Shown here in pieces: positions 27,977-37,122 of a DNA stretch of 64,000 bases. The notes under the pieces were generated by a model that worked only from the letters and a program-made list of their open reading frames with translations, ran no database searches and was not told the origin of the DNA. Origin of the DNA: Massilia eurypsychrophila (lineage in GTDB: Bacteria > Pseudomonadota > Gammaproteobacteria > Burkholderiales > Burkholderiaceae_D); assembly GCF_002760655.1 (NCBI RefSeq), contig NZ_PDOC01000008.1:62001-126000 (forward strand), read 5' to 3'. Within the stretch, counting starts at the first letter, position 1, and each line of letters starts with the position of its first letter. The position numbers were made by a program, and so were the translations under genes.

Positions 27977-29557
27977 ATGAATGGTGTGCACAAAGCCGTA
28001 ACGCGGCGCGATTTTTTATACAATGCAGCAGCGGTGGGCGGTTCGGCGCTGATGTTCAACACCATGAGCGCGTGGGGCATGGGGATAGCCTCCACCGCCG
28101 CGGCGCCGCCGGCGCTGAGCGGCAGCGGCAAGGGCAAGAAAGTGGTGATTCTCGGCGCCGGTCTGGCCGGCATGACCGCCGCTTATGAACTTGGCAAGCT
28201 CGGCTACCAGTGCCAGGTGCTCGAAGCGCGCGGTTTTGCCGGCGGGCGCTGCCAGACGGCGCGCAAGGGCTTCCGGCTGCACGAACTTGGCGGCGACGCG
28301 CAAACCTGCGTCTTCGACGACGGCCAGTACATCAACCACGGCCCCTGGCGCATCCCGCTGCATCATCAGTCAACCTTGCACTACACGCGCCTGTTCAACG
28401 TGCCGCTCGAAGTGATGGTCAACGACAACGACCATTCCTTCGTCTATCTCGAGAACGGCGGGCCGCTGGCGAACAAGCGGCTGCGCCCGGCGCAGCTGAA
28501 GGCCGACATGCGCGGCCACGTGGCCGAACTGCTGGCCAAATCGGTCAAGACCAACCAGCTCGACCAGGCCTTGAGCGCGGACGACAAGACGCTGCTGCTC
28601 GACTACCTGGCCCATGAAGGCCAGCTTGCCGGCGCCGACCTGCGCTACCAGGGCCGCAGCGGGCGCGGCTACAGCGTCAACCCCGGCGCCGGCCTGACCA
28701 CCGGCACGCCGTCCGATCCGCTCGGCTTCCGGGACCTGCTGGCGTCGAAGGTCGGCAAGGTCTACAGCGCGGTGCAGGACTACCCGATGCAAAACACGAT
28801 GTTCCAGCCGGTCGGCGGCATGGACGCGATCGCGCGCGCCTTCGAAAAGCGCGTCGGCCGCCAGATCCGCTATCGGGCCGACGTGCAGACCATTCGCCAC
28901 GGCGAGAACAAGGTCACGGTCAGCTTCAAGGATACCGGCAGCGGCAAGCTCTCCAGCATCGACGCCGACTACTGCCTGTGCACGTTGCCGCTGTCGGTGC
29001 TGCGCAATATCGACACCGATTTTTCGCCCGCCCTGAAAGCTGCCGTCAAGTCGGTCGCCTACGCGCCGGTGGGCAAGATCGGCCTGCAGATGAAGCGCCG
29101 TTTCTGGGAGGAAGACGACCATCTGTACGGCGGCCACGTGCTGACGGACATGAAGGCGATCAACCAGATTTCGCTGCCGTCGACCGGCTGGCAGAGCAAG
29201 AAGGGCGTGCTGCTCGGCTACTACCACTACATGACCGATGCCATCGAGATCAGCGCGCTGGCGCCGGCCGAACGGGCCGAGTTCGCGCTCGCGGCTGGCC
29301 AGAACATCTTTCCGGCCTACCGCGCCTCGTTCGACAGCGCGTTCTCGGTGGCATGGCACCGGGTGCAATACAACCTGGGCGGCTGGGCCGAGTGGACCGA
29401 CGAGAACCGCAAGAGCGCCTACCCGCTGCTGCTCGAAGGCGAAGGACGGGTCCTGCTGGCAGGCGAACACCTGAGCTACCTGACCGGCTGGCAGGCCGGC
29501 GCCATCGAATCGGCCTGGCAACAAATCGAAAAACTGCACGCCAAGGCCAGCGCATGA
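27977..29557 (+). CDS. Tat-exported flavin amine oxidase (MAO family)
   Basis: 526 residues. N-terminal twin-arginine signal (TRRDFLYNAAAVGGSALMF), then an FAD-binding Rossmann site VVILGAGLAGMTAAYELG (~residues 56-75) with LEARGFAGGRC, and the C-terminal FAD segment GRVLLAGEHLSYLTGWQAGAIESA (~495-518). This is the monoamine/L-amino-acid/polyamine oxidase fold. The enzyme should act in the periplasm after folding with FAD in the cytoplasm. Its stop overlaps the start of the cytochrome c gene (ATGA), suggesting that electrons may pass to the cytochrome rather than only to oxygen. The substrate is not readable from the sequence. Confidence 0.9.
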   Translation: MNGVHKAVTRRDFLYNAAAVGGSALMFNTMSAWGMGIASTAAAPPALSGSGKGKKVVILGAGLAGMTAAYELGKLGYQCQVLEARGFAGGRCQTARKGFRLHELGGDAQTCVFDDGQYINHGPWRIPLHHQSTLHYTRLFNVPLEVMVNDNDHSFVYLENGGPLANKRLRPAQLKADMRGHVAELLAKSVKTNQLDQALSADDKTLLLDYLAHEGQLAGADLRYQGRSGRGYSVNPGAGLTTGTPSDPLGFRDLLASKVGKVYSAVQDYPMQNTMFQPVGGMDAIARAFEKRVGRQIRYRADVQTIRHGENKVTVSFKDTGSGKLSSIDADYCLCTLPLSVLRNIDTDFSPALKAAVKSVAYAPVGKIGLQMKRRFWEEDDHLYGGHVLTDMKAINQISLPSTGWQSKKGVLLGYYHYMTDAIEISALAPAERAEFALAAGQNIFPAYRASFDSAFSVAWHRVQYNLGGWAEWTDENRKSAYPLLLEGEGRVLLAGEHLSYLTGWQAGAIESAWQQIEKLHAKASA

Positions 29558-29955
29558 TCGCCGCGCGACTGATCGCGTCGATGACGCTGCTACTCGCTGC
29601 GGCGGCGCCGGTGTCCGCCCAGGCGCCGGACGGCAAGATGCTGTTCGCCAAAAACTGCGCCGCCTGCCACCTTGCCAACGGGCGCGGCATCGCCGGCGCG
29701 TTCCCGGCGCTCGCGGCCAATGACTTCGTCAAGGGTTCCGCGGTCGACGTCGCGACGGTGCTGCTCAAGGGCCGCGGCGGCATGCCCGACTTCAGCGGCA
29801 GCCTCGGCGATGGCGACATCGCACTGGTGCTGAGCTATGTGCGCAGCAGCTGGGGCAACCAGGCCGCGCCGCTGCAAGAAGACGAGGTCGCCGCGGTGCG
29901 CGCGGCGTTGCAGCTGCCAAAGGCGTCCGGCGGCGTGCGCGGCAACAAACACTGA
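29554..29955 (+). CDS. Periplasmic c-type cytochrome (class I)
   Basis: 133 residues with a signal peptide (LIASMTLLLAAAAPVSAQA) and one heme site NCAACHLANGRG near residue 35; a Met in GRGGMPDFSGSL is the likely sixth ligand. Small single-heme cytochrome of the alcohol/amine dehydrogenase electron-acceptor type. The 4-bp overlap with the amine oxidase makes it the probable electron acceptor for that enzyme (inference). The start codon is fixed by the overlap. Confidence 0.9.
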   Translation: MIAARLIASMTLLLAAAAPVSAQAPDGKMLFAKNCAACHLANGRGIAGAFPALAANDFVKGSAVDVATVLLKGRGGMPDFSGSLGDGDIALVLSYVRSSWGNQAAPLQEDEVAAVRAALQLPKASGGVRGNKH

Positions 29956-29986
29956 TTCCATTTTATCCACTCCTGAAAGGTCCGAC

Positions 29987-30481
29987 ATGAATTTCCCACT
30001 TGCCCGGCAACTGATTGCCCTGTCGTGTCTGCTGCCGGCGCTGGCCGGCGCCCAGGCCATCGTGCGCCACAAGATTCCCGGCTCCGACTTCCCGATCGCG
30101 CAAGCGGTCAGCATCGCGCCCGGCACCACCATTCACTTCATCAGCGGCCAGGTGCCGCCGCTGGCCGACAAGGCCGCCGACCCAAACTCGATCGCCGCCT
30201 TCGGCGACACCAAGACCCAGACGGTAAACGTGCTCAAGAAGATCCGCGACATCCTGCAGGGCATGGGGCTGGAGATGGGCGACGTGGTGAAGATGCAGGT
30301 GTTCCTGGTGGGCGACCCGGCCAAAGGCGGCCGGGGCGACGTGTCCGGTTTCATGGAAGGCTACACGCAGTTTTTCGGCGGAGCGCAACCGAACCTGCCG
30401 GCGCGCGCGGTGTTCCAGGTCGCCGCCCTCAGCAACCCTGGCTGGCTGATTGAAATCGAGGTGGTGGCGGCCAAAAAATAA
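29987..30481 (+). CDS. Secreted RidA (YjgF/UK114) family protein
   Basis: 164 residues: signal peptide (LARQLIALSCLLPALAGAQA) and a RidA domain with ISGQVPPL, VLKKIRDILQGMGLEMGDVVKMQVFL, the family Arg in NLPARAVFQVAAL and the acidic end LIEIEVVA. RidA proteins hydrolyse reactive imines/enamines formed by amino-acid and amine oxidation; the Arg needed for that activity is kept. Most family members are cytoplasmic, so a signal peptide is unusual and fits a periplasmic imine produced by the oxidase two genes upstream. GAAAGG ribosome site. Confidence 0.88.
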   Translation: MNFPLARQLIALSCLLPALAGAQAIVRHKIPGSDFPIAQAVSIAPGTTIHFISGQVPPLADKAADPNSIAAFGDTKTQTVNVLKKIRDILQGMGLEMGDVVKMQVFLVGDPAKGGRGDVSGFMEGYTQFFGGAQPNLPARAVFQVAALSNPGWLIEIEVVAAKK

Positions 30482-30542
30482 GCGCGCCAGCACGCCGTCC
30501 CGCACCGCCCGTTCACCATTTTTTCACTTCGAAGGAAACTGC

Positions 30543-32999
30543 ATGCACAAGGCCATCCTCACCCCGATCGCGACCGCCGTCCTGCTCTACACCGGCGCCA
30601 GCTTTGCCCAGCCGGCCGAGGACAAAGCAGTCGAGCCCGCAGTCGTTGCCGCGGAAGCGGCCGCCGGCGGCGTCGTCATCGTCACCGGCACCCGCGCCAC
30701 CGGCATGAAGGCCGAGAACAGCGCCTCGCCGATCCAGGTGCTCGACGCCTCGGCGCTGGCGCGCACCGGCCAGCCGGACCTGATGCAGGCGCTGGCGCAA
30801 AACCTGCCGTCGTTTAACGCCCAGGCGTTCGGCAGCGACATGGCCAACATGACGCTGTCGGCGCGATTGCGCGGACTGAGCCCGAACAACACGCTGGTGC
30901 TGGTCAACGGCAAGCGCCGCCACGGCACTTCCAACCTGGCCGTGCTGGGCGGGGCGTTCCAGGGTGGCGCCGCGGCCGACCTGAATTACATTCCGGTGGC
31001 CGCGATCGACCATATCGAAGTGCTGCAGGATGGCGCCGCGGCCCAGTACGGCACCGACGCGATCGCCGGCGTCATCAACATCATCCTCAAGTCGAATTAC
31101 CGCGGCGGCCACGCCAGCGTGACCGGCGGCGGCTACAAGGACGGCGGCGGACGCACCGGCGACGTCAGCGCCAACATTGGCGTGGCGCCCTTTCCGACCG
31201 CCTACCTGAGCCTGACGGCCGAATCGAAATACCACGGCTTCACCAATCGCGGCGGCATCGACCCGCGCGTCATCGACCCGGCCACGCTGGCCGCGCAGCC
31301 GACCTTGACGGCAGCGCCCGGCTATCCCTACCTGAACAAGATTTCGGGCGATGCGCAGTACCGCCAGCACGTGCTGGCGGCGAACTTCGGCTTCGAGCTC
31401 GGCAGCGACGCCGAGTTCTACAGCTTTGGCACGTACGGCAAGAAAAAGGCGCGCGCATTTGAAAACTACCGCATGCCGAACCGCTTGCCGCAGATCTATC
31501 CGAACGGCTTCAGCCCGCTCGAAACCTTCGACGAAGAGGACTACGCCTTCACCGCCGGCGCCAAGGGCAAGCTGGCGAACGGCTGGCGCTGGGACCTGGC
31601 CAGCACGTTCGGCAAGGATGTCAGCAAGCTCGGCGTTGCTACCTCGGCCAACATCTCGCTGTACACCGATACCGGCGTCACGCCGCAGACGTTCGCCGCC
31701 GGCCAGTTCAAGGCCAGCCAGTGGACCACCAACTTCGACGTCAGCCGCGACTTCGAGCTTGGCCTGGCGACGCCGATCGTGCTGGCCATGGGCCTGGAAC
31801 ACCGGCGCGACAGCTACGAGATCGTCGCCGGCGACGCCGCCTCGCGCTACAAGGAAGGCTCGCAATCGTTCCCCGGCTTCTCGCTGACCGACGCCGGCAA
31901 GCACGACCGCAGCAACGACGCGGCCTACATCAACGTCAGCGGCCAGCCGGTCAAGGATCTGACGGTGGATCTCGCGGCGCGCTTCGAGCATTTCAGCGAC
32001 TTCGGCAACGCCCGCGTCGGCAAGCTCACCATGCGCTACGATTTCACGCCCGCGGTGGCGCTGCGCGGCACGTTCAGCAACGGCTTTCGGGCGCCGACCC
32101 TGGCCGAACAGTTCTATTCGGCCACCAACGTGTCGCCGCGCAGCGCGTTTGTCCAGCTGGCGCCGAATTCGGCCGGCGCCAAGCTGGTCGGCATCGACGG
32201 CCTCAAGCCGGAGGCGTCGACCAACATCAGCGCCGGCATCGTGCTCAATCCGTCGACCAGCGTCACCGTCACGCTCGACGCCTACCAGATCAGCATTCGC
32301 GACCGCATCGTCGGCAGCGGTTCGCTGTACGGCTCGGGCGGCTCGGTCAATTCGCCGGCGGTGATCGCGGCAATCCGGGCCAACGGCAACGTGCTCGATC
32401 CGACGGTGGTGCAGACCGGCATCAACATCTTCTCGAATGCGGTCAACACGCAAAGCCGCGGCGTCGAGTTCGTCGCCACCCTGGCCAGCAGTTACGGCGC
32501 CTGGGGCAAGGTCGACTGGTCGGCCGCGGCCAACTACAACAAGGTCGAGGTCACCAGGATCAACCAGGCGCCACTGCAGTTGCGTCCGCAAACGCTGCTC
32601 GACGCCACCGCCATCTCCGACATCGAGACGGCATCGCCGAAGATGCGGGTGAACCTTGGCGCGCTGTGGCGCATGGGCGACTGGACGGTGAACCTGCGCG
32701 AGGCCTACTACCGCAAGTCGTCCGAGATGGGCTCGTCCGACGGCGCGCTGTACTACCAGACGACCATCAAGGGGCGCGCGCTGACGGACCTGGAAGTCAG
32801 TTACAAGGCCAGCACGGCGTTGACCTTGTCGATCGGCGCCAACAACCTGTTCAACAAATATCCGGACATGGTCAACGCCAATTTGCTCGCCGAGCAGCGC
32901 GCCAACCTGGATAACTCGGCCGTCACGGTGTACCCGTCGTTTTCGCCGTTCGGTATCAACGGCGGCTACTACTACGTGCGCGCCGGCCTCAAGTTTTAA
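30543..32999 (+). CDS. TonB-dependent outer-membrane receptor
   Basis: 818 residues. Signal peptide (MHKAILTPIATAVLLYTGASFA), TonB-box-like VVIVTGTRATG near residue 45, a plug domain (~50-175: LPSFNAQAFGSD, LVLVNGKRRH, IEVLQDGAAAQYGTDAIAGVINII) and a 22-strand barrel ending in the aromatic YYYVRAGLKF. It resembles receptors for non-iron substrates (no FpvA-type signalling extension). Last gene of the sigma-54 operon, 61 bp after ridA; its role is probably uptake of the amine or a precursor. 3' end converges with the potassium channel gene, overlapping 11 bp. Confidence 0.93.
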   Translation: MHKAILTPIATAVLLYTGASFAQPAEDKAVEPAVVAAEAAAGGVVIVTGTRATGMKAENSASPIQVLDASALARTGQPDLMQALAQNLPSFNAQAFGSDMANMTLSARLRGLSPNNTLVLVNGKRRHGTSNLAVLGGAFQGGAAADLNYIPVAAIDHIEVLQDGAAAQYGTDAIAGVINIILKSNYRGGHASVTGGGYKDGGGRTGDVSANIGVAPFPTAYLSLTAESKYHGFTNRGGIDPRVIDPATLAAQPTLTAAPGYPYLNKISGDAQYRQHVLAANFGFELGSDAEFYSFGTYGKKKARAFENYRMPNRLPQIYPNGFSPLETFDEEDYAFTAGAKGKLANGWRWDLASTFGKDVSKLGVATSANISLYTDTGVTPQTFAAGQFKASQWTTNFDVSRDFELGLATPIVLAMGLEHRRDSYEIVAGDAASRYKEGSQSFPGFSLTDAGKHDRSNDAAYINVSGQPVKDLTVDLAARFEHFSDFGNARVGKLTMRYDFTPAVALRGTFSNGFRAPTLAEQFYSATNVSPRSAFVQLAPNSAGAKLVGIDGLKPEASTNISAGIVLNPSTSVTVTLDAYQISIRDRIVGSGSLYGSGGSVNSPAVIAAIRANGNVLDPTVVQTGINIFSNAVNTQSRGVEFVATLASSYGAWGKVDWSAAANYNKVEVTRINQAPLQLRPQTLLDATAISDIETASPKMRVNLGALWRMGDWTVNLREAYYRKSSEMGSSDGALYYQTTIKGRALTDLEVSYKASTALTLSIGANNLFNKYPDMVNANLLAEQRANLDNSAVTVYPSFSPFGINGGYYYVRAGLKF

Positions 33000-33915
33000 G
33001 TGCCCCCTTGCCGCCCGGGCCTGCTGGCACCGGCGGCAATTCTGCCCCACAATCCTTGCAAAACCTCGCCTTCGGCTCGTGGCCCTTGGTATGGCAGGCG
33101 TCGCACGCGCGCTTCGACGATTGGCGCGCCGCGCCGCGCAGGTTGAAGCGCTGGGCGGCCATCTCGGCGGTGACGATGCCGGTGGGCACGGCCAGGATGC
33201 CCCAGCCGAGCAGCATCATGAACGACGCGATCAGCTTGCCCAGTCCGGTCTGCGGCGTGATGTCGCCGTAGCCGACGGTGGTCATGGTGACGATGGCCCA
33301 ATACATCGCCATCGGAATGCTGGTGTAGCCGTGTTGCGGTCCCTCGACGACATACATGACAGTGCCGAGGATCAGCACCGCCATCAGCACCACCGACAGG
33401 AATACCAGGATCTTGCGCCCGCTTGCCACCAGCGCGGCGCCGAGCATGGTGTACTCGTTGATGTACAAGGTCAGCTTGAAGATGCGGAACACCCGCAGCA
33501 GGCGCAGGATGCGGATGTCGAGCAGCGCCGCCGCCTCCGGCACGAACAGCGAGAAATAGGTGGGCAGCACCGACACCAGGTCGATGATGCCGAAAAAGCT
33601 GGTGGCGTAGCGGATCGGATGGCGCACGCACAGCAGGCGCGCGATGTATTCGGCGGTAAACAGCAAGGTGATGCCCCACTCGAGGGCGTTCATTCTCAGG
33701 TTGTGGCGGGCATTGATCGCCGGCACGCTGTCGAGCACGACAACGGTGATGCTGACCACGATCGCGCACACCAGCGCGATGTCGAACGTGCGGCCGGACT
33801 TGGTGTCGGCTTCGAAGATGATGTTGTACAGACGGCGGCGCCAGCCGGCCGGCGGCTTGCCGTACATTTCACCGGCCTTCTTCTCGGGAAGCGGGGTGGT
33901 CGGCTGAGTAGTCAC
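32989..33915 (-). CDS. Voltage-gated potassium channel with C-terminal zinc ribbon
   Basis: 308 residues, six-helix Kv-type subunit: S4-like RILRLLRVFRIFKL and selectivity filter TMTTVGYGDITP. After S6 (MMLLGWGILAVPTGIVTAEM) the tail carries CDACHTKG ... FCKDCGAELPP, a CX2C-X12-CX2C zinc ribbon. The GTG at 33915 is preceded by GGAG 5 bases upstream; the frame is open further upstream, but those residues are not channel-like. Monomer of a tetrameric inner-membrane channel. Divergent from the ABC exporter. Confidence 0.92.
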   Translation of the reverse strand: MTTQPTTPLPEKKAGEMYGKPPAGWRRRLYNIIFEADTKSGRTFDIALVCAIVVSITVVVLDSVPAINARHNLRMNALEWGITLLFTAEYIARLLCVRHPIRYATSFFGIIDLVSVLPTYFSLFVPEAAALLDIRILRLLRVFRIFKLTLYINEYTMLGAALVASGRKILVFLSVVLMAVLILGTVMYVVEGPQHGYTSIPMAMYWAIVTMTTVGYGDITPQTGLGKLIASFMMLLGWGILAVPTGIVTAEMAAQRFNLRGAARQSSKRACDACHTKGHEPKARFCKDCGAELPPVPAGPGGKGALKT

Positions 33916-34054
33916 CGTGTCTCCGGTTTTTATGCAAACCGCAATGATAGCCCGGACCGGCCCGGTTATGCATTTCAACCGTGCCATAGTGCATCCTGTC
34001 GCATGGCGCGGGCGCCCATGCCGCCGCCGGGTTAACGTTGCAACATCATAACTA

Positions 34055-34975
34055 ATGGCCACCGCGATGCCCTCTCCTGTCATCGAATTACGCGGCGTGC
34101 GCAAGGCGTTCGGCGCGCACAGCGTCATCAACGGCCTCGACCTGTCGGTGCCGGCGCACAGCATTTTTGCCTTTCTCGGCAATAACGGCGGGGGCAAATC
34201 GACAGCGATCCGCCTGATCACCGGGCTGCTGCGCGCCGACGCCGGCGACGTCGAGGTGCTCGGCATGGATGTGCGCAGCGAGCGGCGCGCCATCCTGGCC
34301 CAGGTCGGCGCCATTGTCGATGCCGCCTGCTTCTACCCGAATCTGACGGCCGCCGAATTCCTGCGCATCGGCTGCACCATCAAGGCGCTGCCGCGCAGCG
34401 AGATCGGCCGGGTGCTCGACATGGTGTCGCTCGGCGCCGCGCGCGACCGCCTGGTCGGCCGCTTTTCGCTGGGCATGAAGCAGCGGCTGGCGATCGCCCA
34501 CGCGCTGCTCGGCTCGCCCAAGCTGCTGATCCTCGACGAGCCGTCCAACGGCCTCGACCCGGAAGGCATCCGCGACATCCGCGAGCTGCTGGCGGCGCTG
34601 CCGCGGCAAGGCGACTGCACCGTGTTCGTCTCCAGCCACAATCTCGACGAGGTCGAGAAGATTGCCAGCCACGTTGGCGTGCTCAAGGGCGGCGCGCTGC
34701 TGTTCCAGGGACCGCTGGCCGAACTGCAATCGCGCCACGCCGGCGCCCTGCTGGTCGATGTGCGCGACGCCGCGCGCGCCGGCCTGGTTCTGGCCGAGGC
34801 CGGCTACCGCGCCGAAGCGGGCGCCGGCGTCAACCAGCTGACCGTGCATGGCGTCGAACTGCAGGGCGCCGACAAGGTCAACGCGCTGCTGGTAACGTCC
34901 GGCGTCGGCCTGGTCCAATCGGTATTCCGAACGCCCTCACTGGAACAGTGGTTCCTGGAGGAGCATCATGTTTAA
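34055..34975 (+). CDS. ABC exporter ATP-binding protein (lantibiotic-protection/ABC-2 type)
   Basis: 306 residues. Walker A GNNGGGKST (most relatives have GPNGAGKST), signature FSLGMKQRL, Walker B LLILDEPSNGLD and switch His in VSSHNLDE. Resembles the BcrA/MutF-type ATPases of bacitracin and lantibiotic export. Start uncertain: ATG 34055 or 34067, neither with a strong ribosome site. Overlaps the permease gene by 8 bp. The substrate is unknown; no peptide biosynthesis genes are nearby. Confidence 0.9.
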   Translation: MATAMPSPVIELRGVRKAFGAHSVINGLDLSVPAHSIFAFLGNNGGGKSTAIRLITGLLRADAGDVEVLGMDVRSERRAILAQVGAIVDAACFYPNLTAAEFLRIGCTIKALPRSEIGRVLDMVSLGAARDRLVGRFSLGMKQRLAIAHALLGSPKLLILDEPSNGLDPEGIRDIRELLAALPRQGDCTVFVSSHNLDEVEKIASHVGVLKGGALLFQGPLAELQSRHAGALLVDVRDAARAGLVLAEAGYRAEAGAGVNQLTVHGVELQGADKVNALLVTSGVGLVQSVFRTPSLEQWFLEEHHV

Positions 34976-35705
34976 GCTGCTGTCGATGGAATTGCTGAAG
35001 GTGAAGCGCTCGCAGGCGGTGTGGATGATGTTTGCCATTCCGCTGGTGGTGCTGCTGCTCAACGCGCTGATGATGCTGAAGAAATTTTCGATCGGCGCGC
35101 TCGGTGAGACGCACTGGGCGCGCCTGTGGACGGGCAACACGATGCTGTGGTGTTATTTCATGATGCCGCTGTATATCGCGCTGATCACCAGCCTGCTCAA
35201 TGGACTCGAACACAAGAACCAGACCTGGCGCCTGATGCTGACCCTGCCGGTGTCGCAACGGCAGCTTTATGTGGCGAAGGCGGTGCTGGCATGGCTGTTC
35301 GTGGCGGGCGCGAATGCAATCCTGGTTGGCTCGGTCGCGCTGACGATCGCGCTGCTCGGCGTGGCCGGCGCATCGCAGCAAGGCGCGTTCGTGTTCCCGA
35401 TGCTGGCGTTCTGGGGCAAGGTGTCGCTGGCCTGCATTCCGGTGCTGATCATCCAGCACGCGGTCAGCTGGCGCGTGCGCAACCTGGTGCTGCCGCTGGC
35501 CGTCGGCGTGATGGCGACGATGGGCATCACGCAGATCGGCAGCTCCGAGCACTGGATCTGGTATCCGTGGAGTTACGCGCTGATGGCGGCCAATGGCAGC
35601 GATCCGGCGATGCAGTCGCAGGCGCTGATGCTTGCGGGCGTCGTTGGCGCCGGTTTGTTCGCCCTCACCGTTTACGTGCTTGGCGGTCGCGAAACAGAAA
35701 CTTGA
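34968..35705 (+). CDS. ABC-2 type exporter permease
   Basis: 245 residues with six hydrophobic helices, starting MFKLLSMELLKVKRSQAVWMM, a typical ABC-2 permease start (EpiG/MutE-like). It overlaps the ATPase gene, so the two form one transporter. The helix order and the cytosolic HKNQTWRLMLTLPVSR-like segment between helices 2 and 3 (LEHKNQTWRLMLTLPVSQRQ) match the family. Confidence 0.88.
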   Translation: MFKLLSMELLKVKRSQAVWMMFAIPLVVLLLNALMMLKKFSIGALGETHWARLWTGNTMLWCYFMMPLYIALITSLLNGLEHKNQTWRLMLTLPVSQRQLYVAKAVLAWLFVAGANAILVGSVALTIALLGVAGASQQGAFVFPMLAFWGKVSLACIPVLIIQHAVSWRVRNLVLPLAVGVMATMGITQIGSSEHWIWYPWSYALMAANGSDPAMQSQALMLAGVVGAGLFALTVYVLGGRETET

Positions 35706-35871
35706 ACCAGATCGCCTGATGCAGCAATCATCTGCACGACTCTCAACCGACGTCAAACTATGCGAAGTTCGGTTCGGGAGTTGCAGGCGAGTGAGCGTAG
35801 ACACTTGCATATAATGTCCCACTTCGCCTGTAACGTTTCCTGCACGCGCCAGCCGAGCAACGGAGGACTTT

Positions 35872-36066
35872 ATGTATAAACAGACCTTCACGCCTAGTAA
35901 TGTCGAATCCGTTATCGCGCGGATGTCGCGCAACAATAATCACAGAGTGACGCAAAGTGCGTCAACCATGGTGAGTGCCAAAATTATCCGCGAGGCCGGG
36001 TTTTCGCGCGAAAAAATGAATGGGGCTTATCGTCTCGCCCAGATCGCTGTCGGCTTACAAAATTAG
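35872..36066 (+). CDS. Small protein of unknown function
   Basis: 64 residues, basic and without membrane helices: it begins MYKQTFTPSNVESVIARMS and has a helical C-terminal half. A strong CGGAGG lies 5 bases before the ATG, so translation is likely. No recognised family. It stands alone 166 bp after the ABC permease gene on the same strand. Base composition here is AT-richer than around it. Confidence 0.6.
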   Translation: MYKQTFTPSNVESVIARMSRNNNHRVTQSASTMVSAKIIREAGFSREKMNGAYRLAQIAVGLQN

Positions 36067-36127
36067 CTTCCATCTGTGCCGTACAACACCGTCTATTAGA
36101 AATTAACTGCCGACACCAACGATCTGG

Positions 36128-36349
36128 TTGGCGTGTTCGCATATATCATTTACAAGCGGCAAAAAGTTGACTTCTACAAATCGTTTACCGGGCGAATTCG
36201 TCATTGGCGCTTTTGTGTTCGGATACAAGTTCGGAGAACTTCAGCAAGGCGCCGAAAAGAAAGCCGGCCTCAACGTGACCCCGACTTTGCAGCTAGCTAC
36301 TGTTCCGGCGCCGGCGAGGCCCGCTGCACAAGTCTCCGACTCTAAATGA
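36128..36349 (+). CDS. Possible small ORF, doubtful
   Basis: A 73-residue frame with a TTG start and a plausible hydrophobic stretch (EFVIGAFVFGYKFGEL) and Pro/Ala-rich tail. An overlapping frame one base off starts with GTG at 36133 and also looks partly protein-like (FAYIIYKRQKVDFYKS), so this may be a frameshifted remnant of one gene rather than a gene. No ribosome site. Confidence 0.25.
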   Translation: MACSHISFTSGKKLTSTNRLPGEFVIGAFVFGYKFGELQQGAEKKAGLNVTPTLQLATVPAPARPAAQVSDSK

Positions 36350-36389
36350 AGTCGCGCTGTCCTGAACTTGCGCAGCTACGCGCGCCCTG

Positions 36390-36941
36390 TTAATCGGCGT
36401 GACGCTCGACCCAGGTGGCGAATGCATCGACGAATCCCTGCAGGAACTTCTTGGTCGATTCGTTGTTGAGGGTGTCGCCATCGAACTGGTTGCCGACGTT
36501 GCCGACGTACGCTTCCGGCTGCTGCATGGCCGGCATGTTGAGAAATACCAGCGACTGGCGCAGGTGGTGGTTGGCGCCGAAGGCCGCGATAGCGCCTGGC
36601 GACACGCTGACCACGCCGCACGGCTTGCCGCTCCAGGCGCTCTGGCCGTACGGGCGCGAGCCGACGTCGATGGCGTTTTTCAGCACACCCGGCACCGAGC
36701 GGTTGTACTCGGGGGTGACCCACAGCACGCCGTCGTATTTCTTGATGGTGCTGCGGAACTCGGTGTAGACCGGCGGCGGGTTGTCGTCGTCGTCCTGGTT
36801 GTACAGCGGCAGATTGCCGATCTCGATGATTTCCATTTCCAGCTGCGACGGCGCCAGCAGCATCATCGTCTTGGCGACCTTGCGGCTGAACGATTCCTTG
36901 CGAAGGCTGCCAACGATAACTGCGATCTTGCGAGTGGCCAT
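36390..36941 (-). CDS. NADPH-dependent FMN reductase / quinone reductase family protein
   Basis: 183 residues, flavodoxin-like fold: KIAVIVGSLRKESFSRKVA binds FMN phosphate, VLWVTPEYNRSVPGVLKNAIDVGSR carries the family PEYN..PG motif and GKPCGVVSVSPG follows. Belongs to the ChrR/ArsH/YieF-type NADPH-dependent FMN reductases, which reduce quinones or chromate. Start chosen at 36941 with AAAGGA upstream; the frame extends 40 codons further, but without family residues. Single gene, convergent with a small doubtful ORF. Confidence 0.92.
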   Translation of the reverse strand: MATRKIAVIVGSLRKESFSRKVAKTMMLLAPSQLEMEIIEIGNLPLYNQDDDDNPPPVYTEFRSTIKKYDGVLWVTPEYNRSVPGVLKNAIDVGSRPYGQSAWSGKPCGVVSVSPGAIAAFGANHHLRQSLVFLNMPAMQQPEAYVGNVGNQFDGDTLNNESTKKFLQGFVDAFATWVERHAD

Positions 36942-37122
36942 GACGTGTGTCCTTTCGGGAGCGATGAGCGGGCGGGATGCTGATATCTTTGCATCTTTTG
37001 CCACATCGGCGCGCACGCGTGTCCGGCGGCCCAGCGAGCAGGACAATTTATCAGCAAACAATACCGGGATAGGTTAGAGTCTTCCTGGCCGCCATGGCCT
37101 TCACGGTATTCTGGAATTCACA

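Noticed and set aside
30513..33050. 845-codon minus-strand frame over the TonB receptor gene
   Set aside because: Arg/Val/Gly/Asp-rich antisense shadow; the receptor gene has signal peptide, plug and barrel features.
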